Assembly: GCA_030628905.1 (NCBI GenBank)
Contig: DAOVQB010000001.1
Span: forward strand, 49,106 to 113,105
Origin: DAOVQB01 sp023128935
GTDB taxonomy: Bacteria > Eisenbacteria > RBG-16-71-46 > CAIMUX01 > WJJG01
Reading direction: 5' to 3'
Length of the DNA stretch: 64,000 nt
Shown: one piece after another, positions 51,950 through 61,391 of the stretch
How the letters are laid out: each line of letters starts with the position of its first letter
Position numbering within the stretch: the stretch's first letter is position 1
The notes under the pieces: model-generated
Database searches by the model: none
Seen by the model: the letters and a program-made list of their open reading frames with translations, nothing else
Told to the model about the DNA's origin: nothing
Made by a program: the position numbers and the translations under genes

Positions 51950-52341
51950 TCGTTTTCTGAATCAACAGTGCGACCGAGAAAGGGCAGCGAGAACCACCTG
52001 CCCACCCTGTGAAAAAGGTGGAGGAAGAGCCCGGAGAAGGACGATCTGGCCCTGGTGTTGAGTGCCGCGCTGCGGGATTCGGCTTCTGTATCGATGTAGT
52101 CGTAGAGCGAGTGGATCGTTTCGTGCAGCTCGGTGCGCTCCTTTCCGAGTTCTTCCATCGCACGGCGGTCGATGAGGGTGAGCTGGCCACCGCGGTGGAT
52201 GTCGTTGTAGAGCGAGACGAGGTGCTGCAAGGATACCCGGGAAAGCGGGAAGCGATGTGAGTCGTCGAGCCTTATGTACCAGCTTTCTTGGCGCTCGTCG
52301 AAGAGGATTGTGTAGAGATGTTCCGACTGATCCGATTCCAT
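51946..52341 (-). CDS. Small protein of unknown function
   Basis: A 131-aa cytoplasmic-looking protein. Start Met at 52341 follows GAGGAGAG at good spacing. It begins MESDQSEHLYTILFDERQ, has a WYIRLDDSHRFPLS strand-turn, then a helical stretch with HETIHSLYDYIDTE, and ends with a hydrophobic amphipathic piece (FSGLFLHLFHRVGRWFSL). No family recognised. It is divergent from the hydrolase-like gene and convergent with the PHP gene. Confidence 0.55.
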   Translation of the reverse strand: MESDQSEHLYTILFDERQESWYIRLDDSHRFPLSRVSLQHLVSLYNDIHRGGQLTLIDRRAMEELGKERTELHETIHSLYDYIDTEAESRSAALNTRARSSFSGLFLHLFHRVGRWFSLPFLGRTVDSEND

Positions 52342-52380
52342 GCTAGCGTCTCTCCTCAACACTGGCGTACGGTGGGATCT

Positions 52381-53103
52381 ATGGCCATGGTTCTTGCTCT
52401 GTGTGTGCCCTCGGGCGCCGGACGGGAGGCAACCGCCTGTGTGTTCGCAGAGCTTCCACTGGAGACCCGCCATGGTTTCCTGCTGCACGCGTTGAGTTAT
52501 CGGCAACACGAGCCGGCAACTAGAGCAGCCATCCTTTTACACGACTGGGCTCAGGTGGGATCTTCCTGTTGGGGTGAGCTGCCGGCCGAACTGTGTGCTC
52601 GCGGCTTTGACGTACTGATCCCTGACCTTTGCGGTCAAGGCCCGAGTGAAATGCCTGGAATGCTTTGGCTCTCACGGAGAGATCTCGCCATGCTTGAATG
52701 GCTTGATGTGACCGCCCTCTTGGGATGGGTGGGCAGCTCGGTCGATAGCATTGCAGTCCTATGCGTGGGATGGGCCGGATGGGTAGCACCTCAGCTGGTC
52801 GGCGAGGATTGGCGCGTGCGGCATGTTGTGTGGATTTGTCCTCAAGGCGAAATAGAGGAGGGGCGCAGGTGGGATCTTCCACACAGAAGCTCGCTGGAAC
52901 TACTGCTCGTCAGTTCAGAGAAAGAAATCGAGAGTTCGGCACTTGCGGGGGATCTCTTCTCGCGATTGAATCCGGGTGTTGAGCTGCGTCTCTTCAGCCA
53001 GAGCGAGAGCGGTTGCTCCATTCTGTCCAAGACCTATTTCCGGACGGGCCTGCTGGATTGGCTGTGCGCGCAGCCCAAGTTCCAGTCGCCTGGCAGGCAG
53101 TAG
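52381..53103 (+). CDS. Alpha/beta-hydrolase-fold protein lacking the nucleophile
   Basis: From ATG 52381 (GGTGGGA upstream) the product has 240 residues with a short hydrophobic N-terminus. The alpha/beta-hydrolase layout is visible: AAILLHDWAQVGSSCWGELPAEL, then GFDVLIPDLCGQGPS. The elbow that should read GxSxG reads CVGWAGWV, so the nucleophile Ser appears replaced. The later strands (ELLLVSSEKEI) follow the fold. It may be a noncatalytic member or decaying. An upstream start at 52318 would overlap the divergent gene. Three envelope-type genes follow on the same strand. Confidence 0.55.
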   Translation: MAMVLALCVPSGAGREATACVFAELPLETRHGFLLHALSYRQHEPATRAAILLHDWAQVGSSCWGELPAELCARGFDVLIPDLCGQGPSEMPGMLWLSRRDLAMLEWLDVTALLGWVGSSVDSIAVLCVGWAGWVAPQLVGEDWRVRHVVWICPQGEIEEGRRWDLPHRSSLELLLVSSEKEIESSALAGDLFSRLNPGVELRLFSQSESGCSILSKTYFRTGLLDWLCAQPKFQSPGRQ

Positions 53104-53157
53104 GATGCCGCGGGGGACGCGCACCTCCTTTGCAGAACAGATCGGGGAGGCTGAGAC

Positions 53158-54750
53158 ATGCGTTGGTTGATCTTGGCGCTGGCGATCCTGGTGGCGCCGG
53201 TCAGCAATGCCGCGCTGCCAGGGGCATGCGACGCCAGGACGGATCCACCTTGGGCCCAGCATGTCCGCCAGGCCCAGACGGCCTTGGAGCTGGGCGACAG
53301 AGATGGATCATTGACTGCCATCGATGCGCTCGATGCGGCGCGCCCATCCAGTCCCCTGCCCCCATACCTTCGAGCGCGACTTGCCGAGAGTGGTGGGGCC
53401 TGGGCTGAGGCGTGCATCTTCTACCAGGAGGTGTTTGCATCACCGGAGCGGGAATCCACCCCGGAATGGATCCAGTTGGCTGCGGGCCGCTGGGTGAGGG
53501 CCCAGCACAAAATTGGTGAATCCCGACTGCGGGCGGTCATGGCGGAGCCGGATTCCCAAAGGCAGCATGCTGGCCGCTGCCTTATCCTGCCCCTCGAGCC
53601 GCTCATCTTGGGAGAGCAGGATGCATCCCAAGAGGCGCAGCTGCGGGTCCTAGGTGTTGCGGCTGCTGCGTGGATCAATGCCGCACTGACTCAGATGCCG
53701 GGGATGAGCGCCGTCGATATTCACACCGCATCTCTGCTGACCAGGGTGTTGGCCAGTAGGGGTGCCCGAGTCACCGCAGGGTCTTTTTTGAAACCGCTTA
53801 TGGAGGAGTGTTCCGCTCCGCCGGTCACGACGACGCTCGGCGTGAGCTATCGCCTTGCCAAGCTCGCGCCTTCCGCGCCGCCGCCCTGGACGCCAGAGGC
53901 GACCAGGCCTGCTCACTACCTCGTGGCCTCGCCTTCTGGGGAGTGGACTGATGAGGCTGCCCGCGCCCTGGCTCACTTCCAAGCCGAGCATGATCTAGCT
54001 CCCACTGGCAATCTAGACCCCCAGACGCGCCTGGCGTTGGAGGGGGCTTATCGTCGGGACAATCAAAGGCTGCTCGCAACGTCCCCGGGAGGAGGCTGGA
54101 CCGATCCGGCTCAGGTAGCAGCGCGATTGTTGGGGGCAGAGGCTCTGCTGACGGGAACCTTGGAAGCTGCCGGAAGCAACGTGATCCGATGGAATGTGGT
54201 CTGGGTTTCGCCCGAGGATGGCTCGTCTCTCTCCGCATCGATCGATGGGGTATTGCCGGCCGCTCATTTTCAGGAAGCTTGGGTCCGAATGGTGCGCATG
54301 ATCCTAAAAGCCTTACCGGCTTGTGCGGCCCAAGGGGACTGCTCTGATCTGGTGGTGGCGGAAACACCTGATCATGAAGGCTTGCTGGCATACGGGAACG
54401 CCGTGCTGCTCACGGGGGATGAGGAGCACCCAGAGGACGCCGCCTTCTACTTCCGGCAGGCGGCCCGCAGGGGTGCCGGCGACAGGGCCCGGTGGTATGC
54501 GATGGCCTGGTCCGCGACTCCCAAGGCCTTGGACGCTCTGGAGCGGCGCTTAGTGCAGGAGACGATTCTTGGACGACCCCGGTTCGAAGTGCGTTTCCTG
54601 CGCAGCCAGAGCCTCTCGCTGGCTGGGGGCCTGCTTCGCCATCCCCTGCCGGAGCCGGTCTCAGGGCCGCTGCTTCTGCGGGATCCGGGACTGACCTACT
54701 TCCCACGGACCAGTTGGCTCAAGGTGATAGGCAGGGCGGAGGGGCCATGA
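53158..54750 (+). CDS. Exported protein with a peptidoglycan-binding domain
   Basis: A 530-aa protein with signal peptide (MRWLILALAILVAPVSNA). The N-terminal region is helical and TPR-like (QAQTALELGDRDGSLTAIDAL, then AWAEACIFYQEVF). In the middle (about 255-300) GEWTDEAARALAHFQAEHDLAPTGNLDPQTRLAL matches a PG_binding_1 domain. A CsgG-like or GNA1162-like strand pattern (LGAEALLTGTLEA ... IRWNVVWVS) precedes the last TPR-like part. It is coupled by ATGA to the following barrel gene. Likely part of an envelope assembly. Confidence 0.65.
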   Translation: MRWLILALAILVAPVSNAALPGACDARTDPPWAQHVRQAQTALELGDRDGSLTAIDALDAARPSSPLPPYLRARLAESGGAWAEACIFYQEVFASPERESTPEWIQLAAGRWVRAQHKIGESRLRAVMAEPDSQRQHAGRCLILPLEPLILGEQDASQEAQLRVLGVAAAAWINAALTQMPGMSAVDIHTASLLTRVLASRGARVTAGSFLKPLMEECSAPPVTTTLGVSYRLAKLAPSAPPPWTPEATRPAHYLVASPSGEWTDEAARALAHFQAEHDLAPTGNLDPQTRLALEGAYRRDNQRLLATSPGGGWTDPAQVAARLLGAEALLTGTLEAAGSNVIRWNVVWVSPEDGSSLSASIDGVLPAAHFQEAWVRMVRMILKALPACAAQGDCSDLVVAETPDHEGLLAYGNAVLLTGDEEHPEDAAFYFRQAARRGAGDRARWYAMAWSATPKALDALERRLVQETILGRPRFEVRFLRSQSLSLAGGLLRHPLPEPVSGPLLLRDPGLTYFPRTSWLKVIGRAEGP

Positions 54751-55952
54751 GGGCAGTGTGCCGGAGATGTTTGGTCAAAGGCATCGCGCACATGCTTGGT
54801 GCGGTCGCCTTCTCTCTCTGCTGCTGTTTCGCCACGGGGTCTGCGAGGGCGGAGGGACCCTCCCCTAGGTCGGCCGGACTGTGGGTCGATGCGGGGAGCT
54901 GGGAAGTCTCCGGAGGGGACATTTCCCAGAGCGTGACCGGCCTGTGGATGAACGTTGCCGTCGGGCCGGATCTGGAGGCTCGCATCGAGGCGAGCGGATC
55001 GCGGGCGGAGAACGATGCCGCCTCGCGCGGGTTCGGACAGGGCCTGACTGGTGCCTTGCTGGTCCGCTATCAACCTCGGGGTGAGGATTGGCTACTGCAA
55101 CTGGGTGCCGGCCTACCCTCGGGCGGGACCGGTCTGAATTCATCTGAGCTGGCTCTGATTCAGCAGATCGGCGAGCCTGTGCTTGGTTTTCCGGATGCCG
55201 ATCCGGTCCGGGGCTGGCGCTACCACATGGGCGGGCTCTATGGCGTGGCCCTCTCTCATTGCATGAGCTGCTATGCGGGAGCGGGCTACGAATTCGCCGC
55301 CAGCTTTGAGCCGGTTGGTGATATTCAGCTGGAGCCGGGAAACCGCCTCTCAGGTCTGCTCGGTCTGGAAGCTGAGCAGCAGGGGCGCGTTCGGGGTGGG
55401 CTGCAGTTCATGGCCAGCGCTGAGGGTGCCGAGAAGGCCGATGGCAGAATTACGCGCGACAGCCGCCGGTTCCTGAGCGCTCGACTGAGCGGGCAAGCCC
55501 ATCTTGACCCGCTACTCCTGGACATGGCCTGCCAGTTGGCCTCGACCGGTGCCACGCAGCTGGCCGCACTGGACGCGTACGATTCGTTTGTGGATGCGGG
55601 TCCAGGACGACTTGGCCAGATTGCCATCTCCATAGCTTCCGTTCGCAGTTTTTCACTTGGCGGCCAGTGGCGCATCCAGCCGTCCGTGACCTGCGACCAC
55701 CGGAGTTTTACTTCAGAGGGGCTTGCTTATGGAGAGGGTTGGGCGGCCTCCCTCACACCAGAGCTGCGCCTGACGGCTAACGAGCGGGAAGCTGTACTCT
55801 CAGTAGGGAAATGCTGGGGGAAATGGCGCCCCTGGCTGGGTGAAGAACTGGGTCCCAGAGAAGAGATCGATGGTCTGCGGGTAACCCTGGAACTGCTGTG
55901 GCGGCTCACCGAGGCGGCCGCGAACACGGCTGCGGACGATACCGGGCAATAG
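54747..55952 (+). CDS. Putative outer-membrane beta-barrel protein
   Basis: A 401-aa product coupled to its neighbour (ATG 54747 overlaps the TGA). It has a signal peptide (HMLGAVAFSLCCCFATGSARA) and then many alternating short strands with Gly/aromatic turns, such as GLWMNVAVGPDLEARIEAS, ALLVRYQPRGEDWLLQLGAGLP, YAGAGYEFAASF and LSARLSGQAHLDP, as in transmembrane barrels. The last residues (VTLELLWRL, then a polar end) do not give the classic terminal Phe. Function unknown; probably pairs with the peptidoglycan-binding neighbour. Confidence 0.6.
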   Translation: MRAVCRRCLVKGIAHMLGAVAFSLCCCFATGSARAEGPSPRSAGLWVDAGSWEVSGGDISQSVTGLWMNVAVGPDLEARIEASGSRAENDAASRGFGQGLTGALLVRYQPRGEDWLLQLGAGLPSGGTGLNSSELALIQQIGEPVLGFPDADPVRGWRYHMGGLYGVALSHCMSCYAGAGYEFAASFEPVGDIQLEPGNRLSGLLGLEAEQQGRVRGGLQFMASAEGAEKADGRITRDSRRFLSARLSGQAHLDPLLLDMACQLASTGATQLAALDAYDSFVDAGPGRLGQIAISIASVRSFSLGGQWRIQPSVTCDHRSFTSEGLAYGEGWAASLTPELRLTANEREAVLSVGKCWGKWRPWLGEELGPREEIDGLRVTLELLWRLTEAAANTAADDTGQ

Positions 55953-56062
55953 ATGCGAGCGGAAACCGCCCGCGCATGACGAAGGTGAGGGCATGCAGAT
56001 ACGTGGCCGCCGCAGAGGGTTGGTGACAAGTCCGGGCTTGGGCAGACTTCGGGAGGGAAGCG

Positions 56063-59000
56063 ATGCGCGTCAGAGAAGGCGCCCGGGTGGCTGCATTTCT
56101 TCTGTTTAGCGGTGTGCTCTCTGCTGGTCTCTGGCAGTGCACCCGTGAGACGACCAGCAGCGGGTCAGCGGGACTTCAGATCCTCTTGAGCAGTTCTGGC
56201 GCGGACTCCTCCACGACCGATTCGGTGGAGATTGAGGTCAAGCGCTCCGGGTCTATTGTGGCGGCCGACATGGTGGCGGTCGACTCCTTGGGCCACTTCT
56301 CCTCTACGCTGGCCGTTGCGGCGGGTGAGGGTTATGACGTCAGGGTCTTTGGCTGGGGAGAGGGGCCTGGCATGGCTCCCGATTCAAGCGCGCAAGGCGT
56401 TCTCGCCTTCGGCTGCGAGGGAGAGATCGACCTACTCCCCGGGCGTCTGACAGAAGTAGAGATCGAGATGAGCCGCGCGCAGTCGTCCGTTCTCGAAGTC
56501 ACGGGCCAGGAGGGCTACCACACGCTGCAGGTGAAGTGGTCTGAGGTTCCCGGCGCCTCCGACTACACACTGGGTTGGCAGGCGGGGGACGGGGCATCCC
56601 AGGGGTGTCGCGAGGGGATTACTGACACATCGGTTGTCCTGGCGTGGGACAGTGCCGAAGGCTTTCTCCTCCTGGCCACTGAAACCGATAGCCTGCTTTT
56701 CCGTGTGTGCCCGCACTTTGATGTCCGCCCCGGCGTCTTTGGTCCGGGGCTCTGGAAAGACCTCTCGGTTTGGCTGGATCTGCCGCACCTCATTGCCAAT
56801 CCGATACCTGCGCACGAAGCGGTCGTGGATGCCGAGACGCTGCGTGTCTGGCTCGCATTCGACCGCTTGATGGATGAGTCCTCCTTTGCCGCGGGCCTTC
56901 ATTGGGTTCAGGAGAGCACGGCTGAGGAGGTCTCCTTTGGGATTACGCAAGCGCCCTCTGCAGAGGGTGCCCTCTATTGCCTTGACCCGGATTCGGGGCA
57001 GGTTCAGATGGATGAGACCTACCGGTTGATGCTGACGCCGGATATAGTGGACACAACAGGACGTGCGTTCGACGGCGATCCCGACACGGACGGCCTGCAA
57101 TCAATCTATGTGTCTTGGTCAACAATGCCCTATGAACCCCTGCAAGTGCTCGGAGTCGATTCGGAGCACGGATCCATGGATGTTGAGCTCGGCGCAGAGC
57201 TGCGCCTGATCCTCAGCCGCAGGGTGGATGCTTCCACACTGTCGAACTCCTCTTTCTATGTCACCGATCAGTACGGGATCAAAGTGGCGGGACAAAGAGA
57301 CACCACCGCCAGGGCCGACACCATCCGCTGGCGGCCTCAGGAGGACCTCTGGTACAACACTACCTATACAGCGCATGTAACAAGGCTGCTACTGGATGTC
57401 TACGGCAAGCCGTTTGATGGCGATCCGTCCACTTACCCGCAGCGCGAGGCCTTCATGCTGCCCTTCGCGACCGTCCAGCAGCCCGCGAGCCCCTACGTCA
57501 AGGCCGTTTGTCCGGAACCAAACGCCCTCGCCGTTGAGGTTGATGCCCATATCGAAGTGACATTCAACGAACCGATCGATCCGGTCAGTGTGAGCTTCGG
57601 CAGCAGTTTCCAGCTGCTGCGCGAGGGATCGATTACACTACCCGGTTCATTCGCTGCCGACTCCACGCAGCGCATCTATACCTTCAAGCCCAACCATTCC
57701 CTCGACAGAAACAAGCTACACGTGTTGAAGATCTCGGCGGTTCGGGACTTCGACGGCAACCGGCTGGATCAGGATTCGATCGCAGCTGGTTACCAGGATT
57801 TCACTTCCGAGTTCCGGACCGAGAATCCGCCCAAGGTCACCAACTCGGATCCCGCCCCCGGAGACTCGGCGGTTGCGGTGGATGCGGCCCTGTGGCTGAC
57901 CTTCTCCACGGCCTTGGATCCGGGCACAATCGCAACCGGATCGGTGCGCCTGCTGCGCGGGGAGGTTCCGGTGGCCTGCGCGAGGCAACTGGCTGCGAAT
58001 GGTTGCGATTTGACGATCACGCCGGATGAGCCGCTCTCCAATTTGACGACCTACACAATGGTCGTTGACACCCTGGTGGCCGGCACGGATGGAAGCCTAT
58101 TTGATCAGAATCTCACACTTGCGGGCCGGCAGATCTTCGAGGGTTTTTTCACGACCAAGCCTGAGAGCCTGCACCCGCGAGTGATCGATATCCACCCCGC
58201 CGATGGGGATTCGAATGTGGCGATCTCCGACTCGGTTTACATTGCCTTCTCAATCCCGGTCAAGCCGACCACGCTGACAATCGAGACCATCAAGCTCAGC
58301 CGCATCGAGGAGGCCAACGAGATTCCCCTGGTGGGGACGATTCTGAAAGCGGCCGATTCGCTCTCGGCGACCTTCACACCTCAGTATGCACTCGAGAACG
58401 GCGCGCACCATAGGGTGGAAGTGACAACCTTCGTACGCAGCGCCAGCGGCTTCAGGTTGGATCAGGAGCCGGACGCCGCGGGCCTGCAGGACTTTGAGAG
58501 CGAGTTCTGGACAATTCCGGAGCGGATTGCGCCCTATGTGGTCCACTCGGATCCATCGCTGGGGCAGGTTGAAGTGCCGGTCACAGATCCGATCATCCTC
58601 GACTTCTCGGAAGCCATGGATAGTTCCAGCGTAGCCGGCGCCTTCTCCCTCCGCTCGGCATGGGAAGAGAATGTCGAGGGTGAAGGCTCTTTGGGTGGAG
58701 AGGGGATGAATATCTGGGTGTTCGTTCCCTCCGACACTCTGCTGTGCAGTACTGTCTATACTGCGGGCGTGGATACGACGGCTGTTGATCTGGTCGGCAA
58801 TGCCCTGGATGACAGCAGTGCTGTGCCCGGGGCGCAGCCCTTCGAGATCTGGTTCAGAACGGAGAGCGAGAGTATCCCCCCGCGTGTGCGCTGGACCGAT
58901 CCGCTAAATGGAAGCGATAGCGTGTCGGTGGTGCCCACAGTACGGGTGGCTTTTACAGAACGCATGTGGCCTGAGTATGTAACCGAGGAGCGCCTGTACG

Positions 59001-60619
59001 TGGCCCCCGATGGGGGACAACCCATTGGAGGATCTTTCATGCCCGAACCCGGGGATTCAATCTTCACCTGGACCCCAGCGCAGCCGCTGGTCTTCTCCAC
59101 ACTCTACCGCGTGGTAGCCGACACATTGCTGAGGGATCCGGGCGGCAACCTCCTGGATCAGGATCCGGATTCGCTTGGCCGGCAGCTGTACGAGGGTTTC
59201 TTCACAACCATGCCCGAGACGCTGGCTCCTCGCGTGGTGAGCGCGTTTCCCGAGATTGGTGCACCTTCCGTCCCGCTGACTGCCGTGCCGGCACTTGGCT
59301 TTTCAGAACCAATGGATACGCTCTCGCTCAAGGAAGAGGGGGTCATCACATTCCGCCGGGGCCCCGAGGGCGAGGAGGAGGTGGGATTCACGCTATGGAT
59401 TGCCCCCTCGGCGGACTCCGTGAACCTCGTGCCCGATGTGCAGCTCGCTGAGAACATGCGCTATCAGGTTGGCGTGAGCGTCCAGGCGCGCGATCTGGTG
59501 GGCAACTTGTTCGACCAATACCCGGAATTTACTGGCCAGCAAGCCTATGCAGGCCACTTCTGGACAGAGCATGACCAGGAGTCCCCGTGGGTCGAGACGA
59601 TCTGCCCCGAGGCCGACTCCCAGCATGTCCTGGCCGATGTCGTCGTGCGCCTCGAGTTTTCCGAGCCGCTGGATCCGGCTTCTGTGGACTCCACGACCCT
59701 CTTCCTGAGCGAGGCTGGCGGGCCGGTCGTGCCAGCGCAATTGCTCCTGGATGAGCTGGATCAGGGTATTGCGGAGCTGGATCCATACGATGCGCTAGCT
59801 GAGAGCACGACCTATTGGGTTGTCGCCACAACCCTGCTCACGGACCTCGCAGGCAACCGGCTGGATCAGGAGCCCGGAGAGCCGTTGTACCAGGACTTCT
59901 CCTCCTCTTTCACGGTCGATGGTTCACCCATTATCCAATGGGCGCAGCCGGGAGGTATTTGCGCATTCGAGGACACCGCGCTGGTTTCCTTCGATGCCAG
60001 CGGATCCTACGATCCCGCGGATCCGGGGGACCCGAATCTGATCACGACAGCGATCTGGGGGTGGGGAGACGGTTCGGATCCTGAGACGTTGTCGGCCCCA
60101 GCGGGCTTGATTGCCGAGCATGACTTTCCCTGCCAGGACATCAAGGGATGCAATGGTCTGGACGATGACGATGATGGCGACATTGACGAGTGTGACGAGT
60201 CATACCCCGTGACCTTGACGATCATGAATGTGCAGGGGTTGGCCAGCAGCGACAGTTCGGGTGTCTCGTTCTGCGCCTTTCTTGTGCGTTCGTCCGAACC
60301 CGACAGCGGGGCGGTGGGGGTGAGCCCTACCGACAGTGTGCGAGTTACATTCTCGCGGCCGGTGGACGTAGGCAGCGTGGATCCCGCGAGCGTGCTCTTC
60401 ACGGCGGGGGCTGCGGGCACCCCGGTTGACTTTGGAGCCGCCTTAGACAGTCTAGACTTTATTGTGGTCCTCATCCCTGCCGAACCCCTCGAGGCGGACA
60501 CCACCTATACTGTGACAGTCACGCCCGAGGTGACGGATGAATCGGGTGTGCATCTGGATCAGTGGCCGTGCTCCGCGGGCGAGCAAGGTTGTACAATCAC
60601 CTTTACAGCGGGGGACTAG
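56063..60619 (+). CDS. Giant surface protein with about ten Big_5 (SbsA-type Ig-like) repeats
   Basis: A 1518-aa exported protein. An N-terminal signal with a Cys in GLWQC could be a lipid-modified site. After a carbohydrate-binding-like start and a fibronectin-like part, about ten Big_5 repeats follow, each about 100 residues, with the pattern P-x-x-G-x-x-x-V-x-V-x-x-x-x-x-x-F-S-x-x-M/L-D (examples: LWLTFSTALDP, IILDFSEAMDS, VRLEFSEPLDP). Between the ninth and tenth is a PKD-like domain with an Asp-rich Ca-binding-type loop (CNGLDDDDDGDIDE). GGGAGGG precedes the ATG. Probably an adhesin or stalk protein. Confidence 0.8.
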   Translation: MRVREGARVAAFLLFSGVLSAGLWQCTRETTSSGSAGLQILLSSSGADSSTTDSVEIEVKRSGSIVAADMVAVDSLGHFSSTLAVAAGEGYDVRVFGWGEGPGMAPDSSAQGVLAFGCEGEIDLLPGRLTEVEIEMSRAQSSVLEVTGQEGYHTLQVKWSEVPGASDYTLGWQAGDGASQGCREGITDTSVVLAWDSAEGFLLLATETDSLLFRVCPHFDVRPGVFGPGLWKDLSVWLDLPHLIANPIPAHEAVVDAETLRVWLAFDRLMDESSFAAGLHWVQESTAEEVSFGITQAPSAEGALYCLDPDSGQVQMDETYRLMLTPDIVDTTGRAFDGDPDTDGLQSIYVSWSTMPYEPLQVLGVDSEHGSMDVELGAELRLILSRRVDASTLSNSSFYVTDQYGIKVAGQRDTTARADTIRWRPQEDLWYNTTYTAHVTRLLLDVYGKPFDGDPSTYPQREAFMLPFATVQQPASPYVKAVCPEPNALAVEVDAHIEVTFNEPIDPVSVSFGSSFQLLREGSITLPGSFAADSTQRIYTFKPNHSLDRNKLHVLKISAVRDFDGNRLDQDSIAAGYQDFTSEFRTENPPKVTNSDPAPGDSAVAVDAALWLTFSTALDPGTIATGSVRLLRGEVPVACARQLAANGCDLTITPDEPLSNLTTYTMVVDTLVAGTDGSLFDQNLTLAGRQIFEGFFTTKPESLHPRVIDIHPADGDSNVAISDSVYIAFSIPVKPTTLTIETIKLSRIEEANEIPLVGTILKAADSLSATFTPQYALENGAHHRVEVTTFVRSASGFRLDQEPDAAGLQDFESEFWTIPERIAPYVVHSDPSLGQVEVPVTDPIILDFSEAMDSSSVAGAFSLRSAWEENVEGEGSLGGEGMNIWVFVPSDTLLCSTVYTAGVDTTAVDLVGNALDDSSAVPGAQPFEIWFRTESESIPPRVRWTDPLNGSDSVSVVPTVRVAFTERMWPEYVTEERLYVAPDGGQPIGGSFMPEPGDSIFTWTPAQPLVFSTLYRVVADTLLRDPGGNLLDQDPDSLGRQLYEGFFTTMPETLAPRVVSAFPEIGAPSVPLTAVPALGFSEPMDTLSLKEEGVITFRRGPEGEEEVGFTLWIAPSADSVNLVPDVQLAENMRYQVGVSVQARDLVGNLFDQYPEFTGQQAYAGHFWTEHDQESPWVETICPEADSQHVLADVVVRLEFSEPLDPASVDSTTLFLSEAGGPVVPAQLLLDELDQGIAELDPYDALAESTTYWVVATTLLTDLAGNRLDQEPGEPLYQDFSSSFTVDGSPIIQWAQPGGICAFEDTALVSFDASGSYDPADPGDPNLITTAIWGWGDGSDPETLSAPAGLIAEHDFPCQDIKGCNGLDDDDDGDIDECDESYPVTLTIMNVQGLASSDSSGVSFCAFLVRSSEPDSGAVGVSPTDSVRVTFSRPVDVGSVDPASVLFTAGAAGTPVDFGAALDSLDFIVVLIPAEPLEADTTYTVTVTPEVTDESGVHLDQWPCSAGEQGCTITFTAGD

Positions 60620-60983
60620 ACCATATAGAACAACCAGGGGGTTAGCTGTTCTATGTCTGCCCATATAGAGGCTCAATCCGACTTTCGCAAAGGATTTAGA
60701 GGGAGAAGTTGAACGGTCATAGACCCACCCCTGCTCTTCGCGACCGGAAACGAACGCCTGGAGGAAGGGGAGGAATCTATGACCGGAAGCAAGACCATCA
60801 AGAAGCTGCTTCGGTTGAAAGGCCTGAAGGTTGTGGGTTTTGCTTTCAAGCGCTGGGATCAGTTGCTCATTTAGCCACAGCCCCTGCCTATTGGGGAAGC
60901 TTGCCACTGGGCTCGTCGAAAGCGTGACCCACGAAGCGCGTCAACCTAGGAATTCCAGGGGACTTAGTGTCCGTTCAGATTAG
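60620..60983. other. Gene-poor stretch with a small inverted repeat
   Basis: After the Big_5 gene there is an 8-bp perfect inverted repeat (atagaaca ... tgttctat, arms 60625-60632 and 60647-60654, 14-base loop). It lacks a T-run, so a terminator role is weak. A short frame at 60709-60927 has no support. Confidence 0.4.
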
Positions 60984-61035
60984 TTGACCCTACGGTCAAT
61001 AAATATTTGACCTTGCACTGGATGTGCTATATATA
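60984..61035 (+). promoter_or_regulatory. Probable hipBA promoter and operator
   Basis: A perfect inverted repeat TTGACC-ctac-GGTCAA (60984-60999) is followed by a third TTGACC (61007-61012). This third copy can serve as -35, with TATATA at 61030-61035 after a 17-base spacer as -10. The overlap of a dyad and a promoter right before an XRE-type antitoxin fits autoregulation by HipB. Confidence 0.6.
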
Positions 61036-61064
61036 TGCCGTAAACATGGCGAAGAGGTGTATAT

Positions 61065-61391
61065 ATGGCACATATTGACTATCCTGACGAGGTAGCGTCG
61101 CTGCTTTCCCTGTATGGGGAGCGGGTACGGACGGCGCGGGTACGGCGGCGCTGGAGCCTGGCGGGGCTAGCCGAGCGCATTGGTGTGGAACGGCGCACCA
61201 TTGCGCGCCTGGAAGCGGGTAACCCCGGTGTCGGGGTGGGGGTCTTCCTGACGGCGCTGTGGGTGCTGGGTCTGGGCGATACCGCGCAGGATGTGGCAAT
61301 ACCGGATGCCGATAAGGTCGGCGCTTTTCTTGACAGGCAGCGGCAGCCGAAGCGGGTCCGTCCCAAGCGGGACGAGGAGCTGGATTTCTGA
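61065..61391 (+). CDS. hipB: HipB-type antitoxin, XRE-family DNA-binding protein
   Basis: A 108-aa helix-turn-helix protein: RVRTARVRRRWSLAGLAERIGVERRTIARLEAGNPGV spans the XRE fold (about 20-55). The C-terminal tail is basic and ends EELDF. It normally binds and silences HipA and represses the operon from upstream dyads, which are present here. GAGGTG precedes the ATG. Its stop overlaps the HipA start by one base (TGATG). Confidence 0.88.
   Translation: MAHIDYPDEVASLLSLYGERVRTARVRRRWSLAGLAERIGVERRTIARLEAGNPGVGVGVFLTALWVLGLGDTAQDVAIPDADKVGAFLDRQRQPKRVRPKRDEELDF

Noticed and set aside
60709..60927. Small plus-strand frame after the Big_5 gene
   Set aside because: Weak start, no motif, lies in a degraded spacer.
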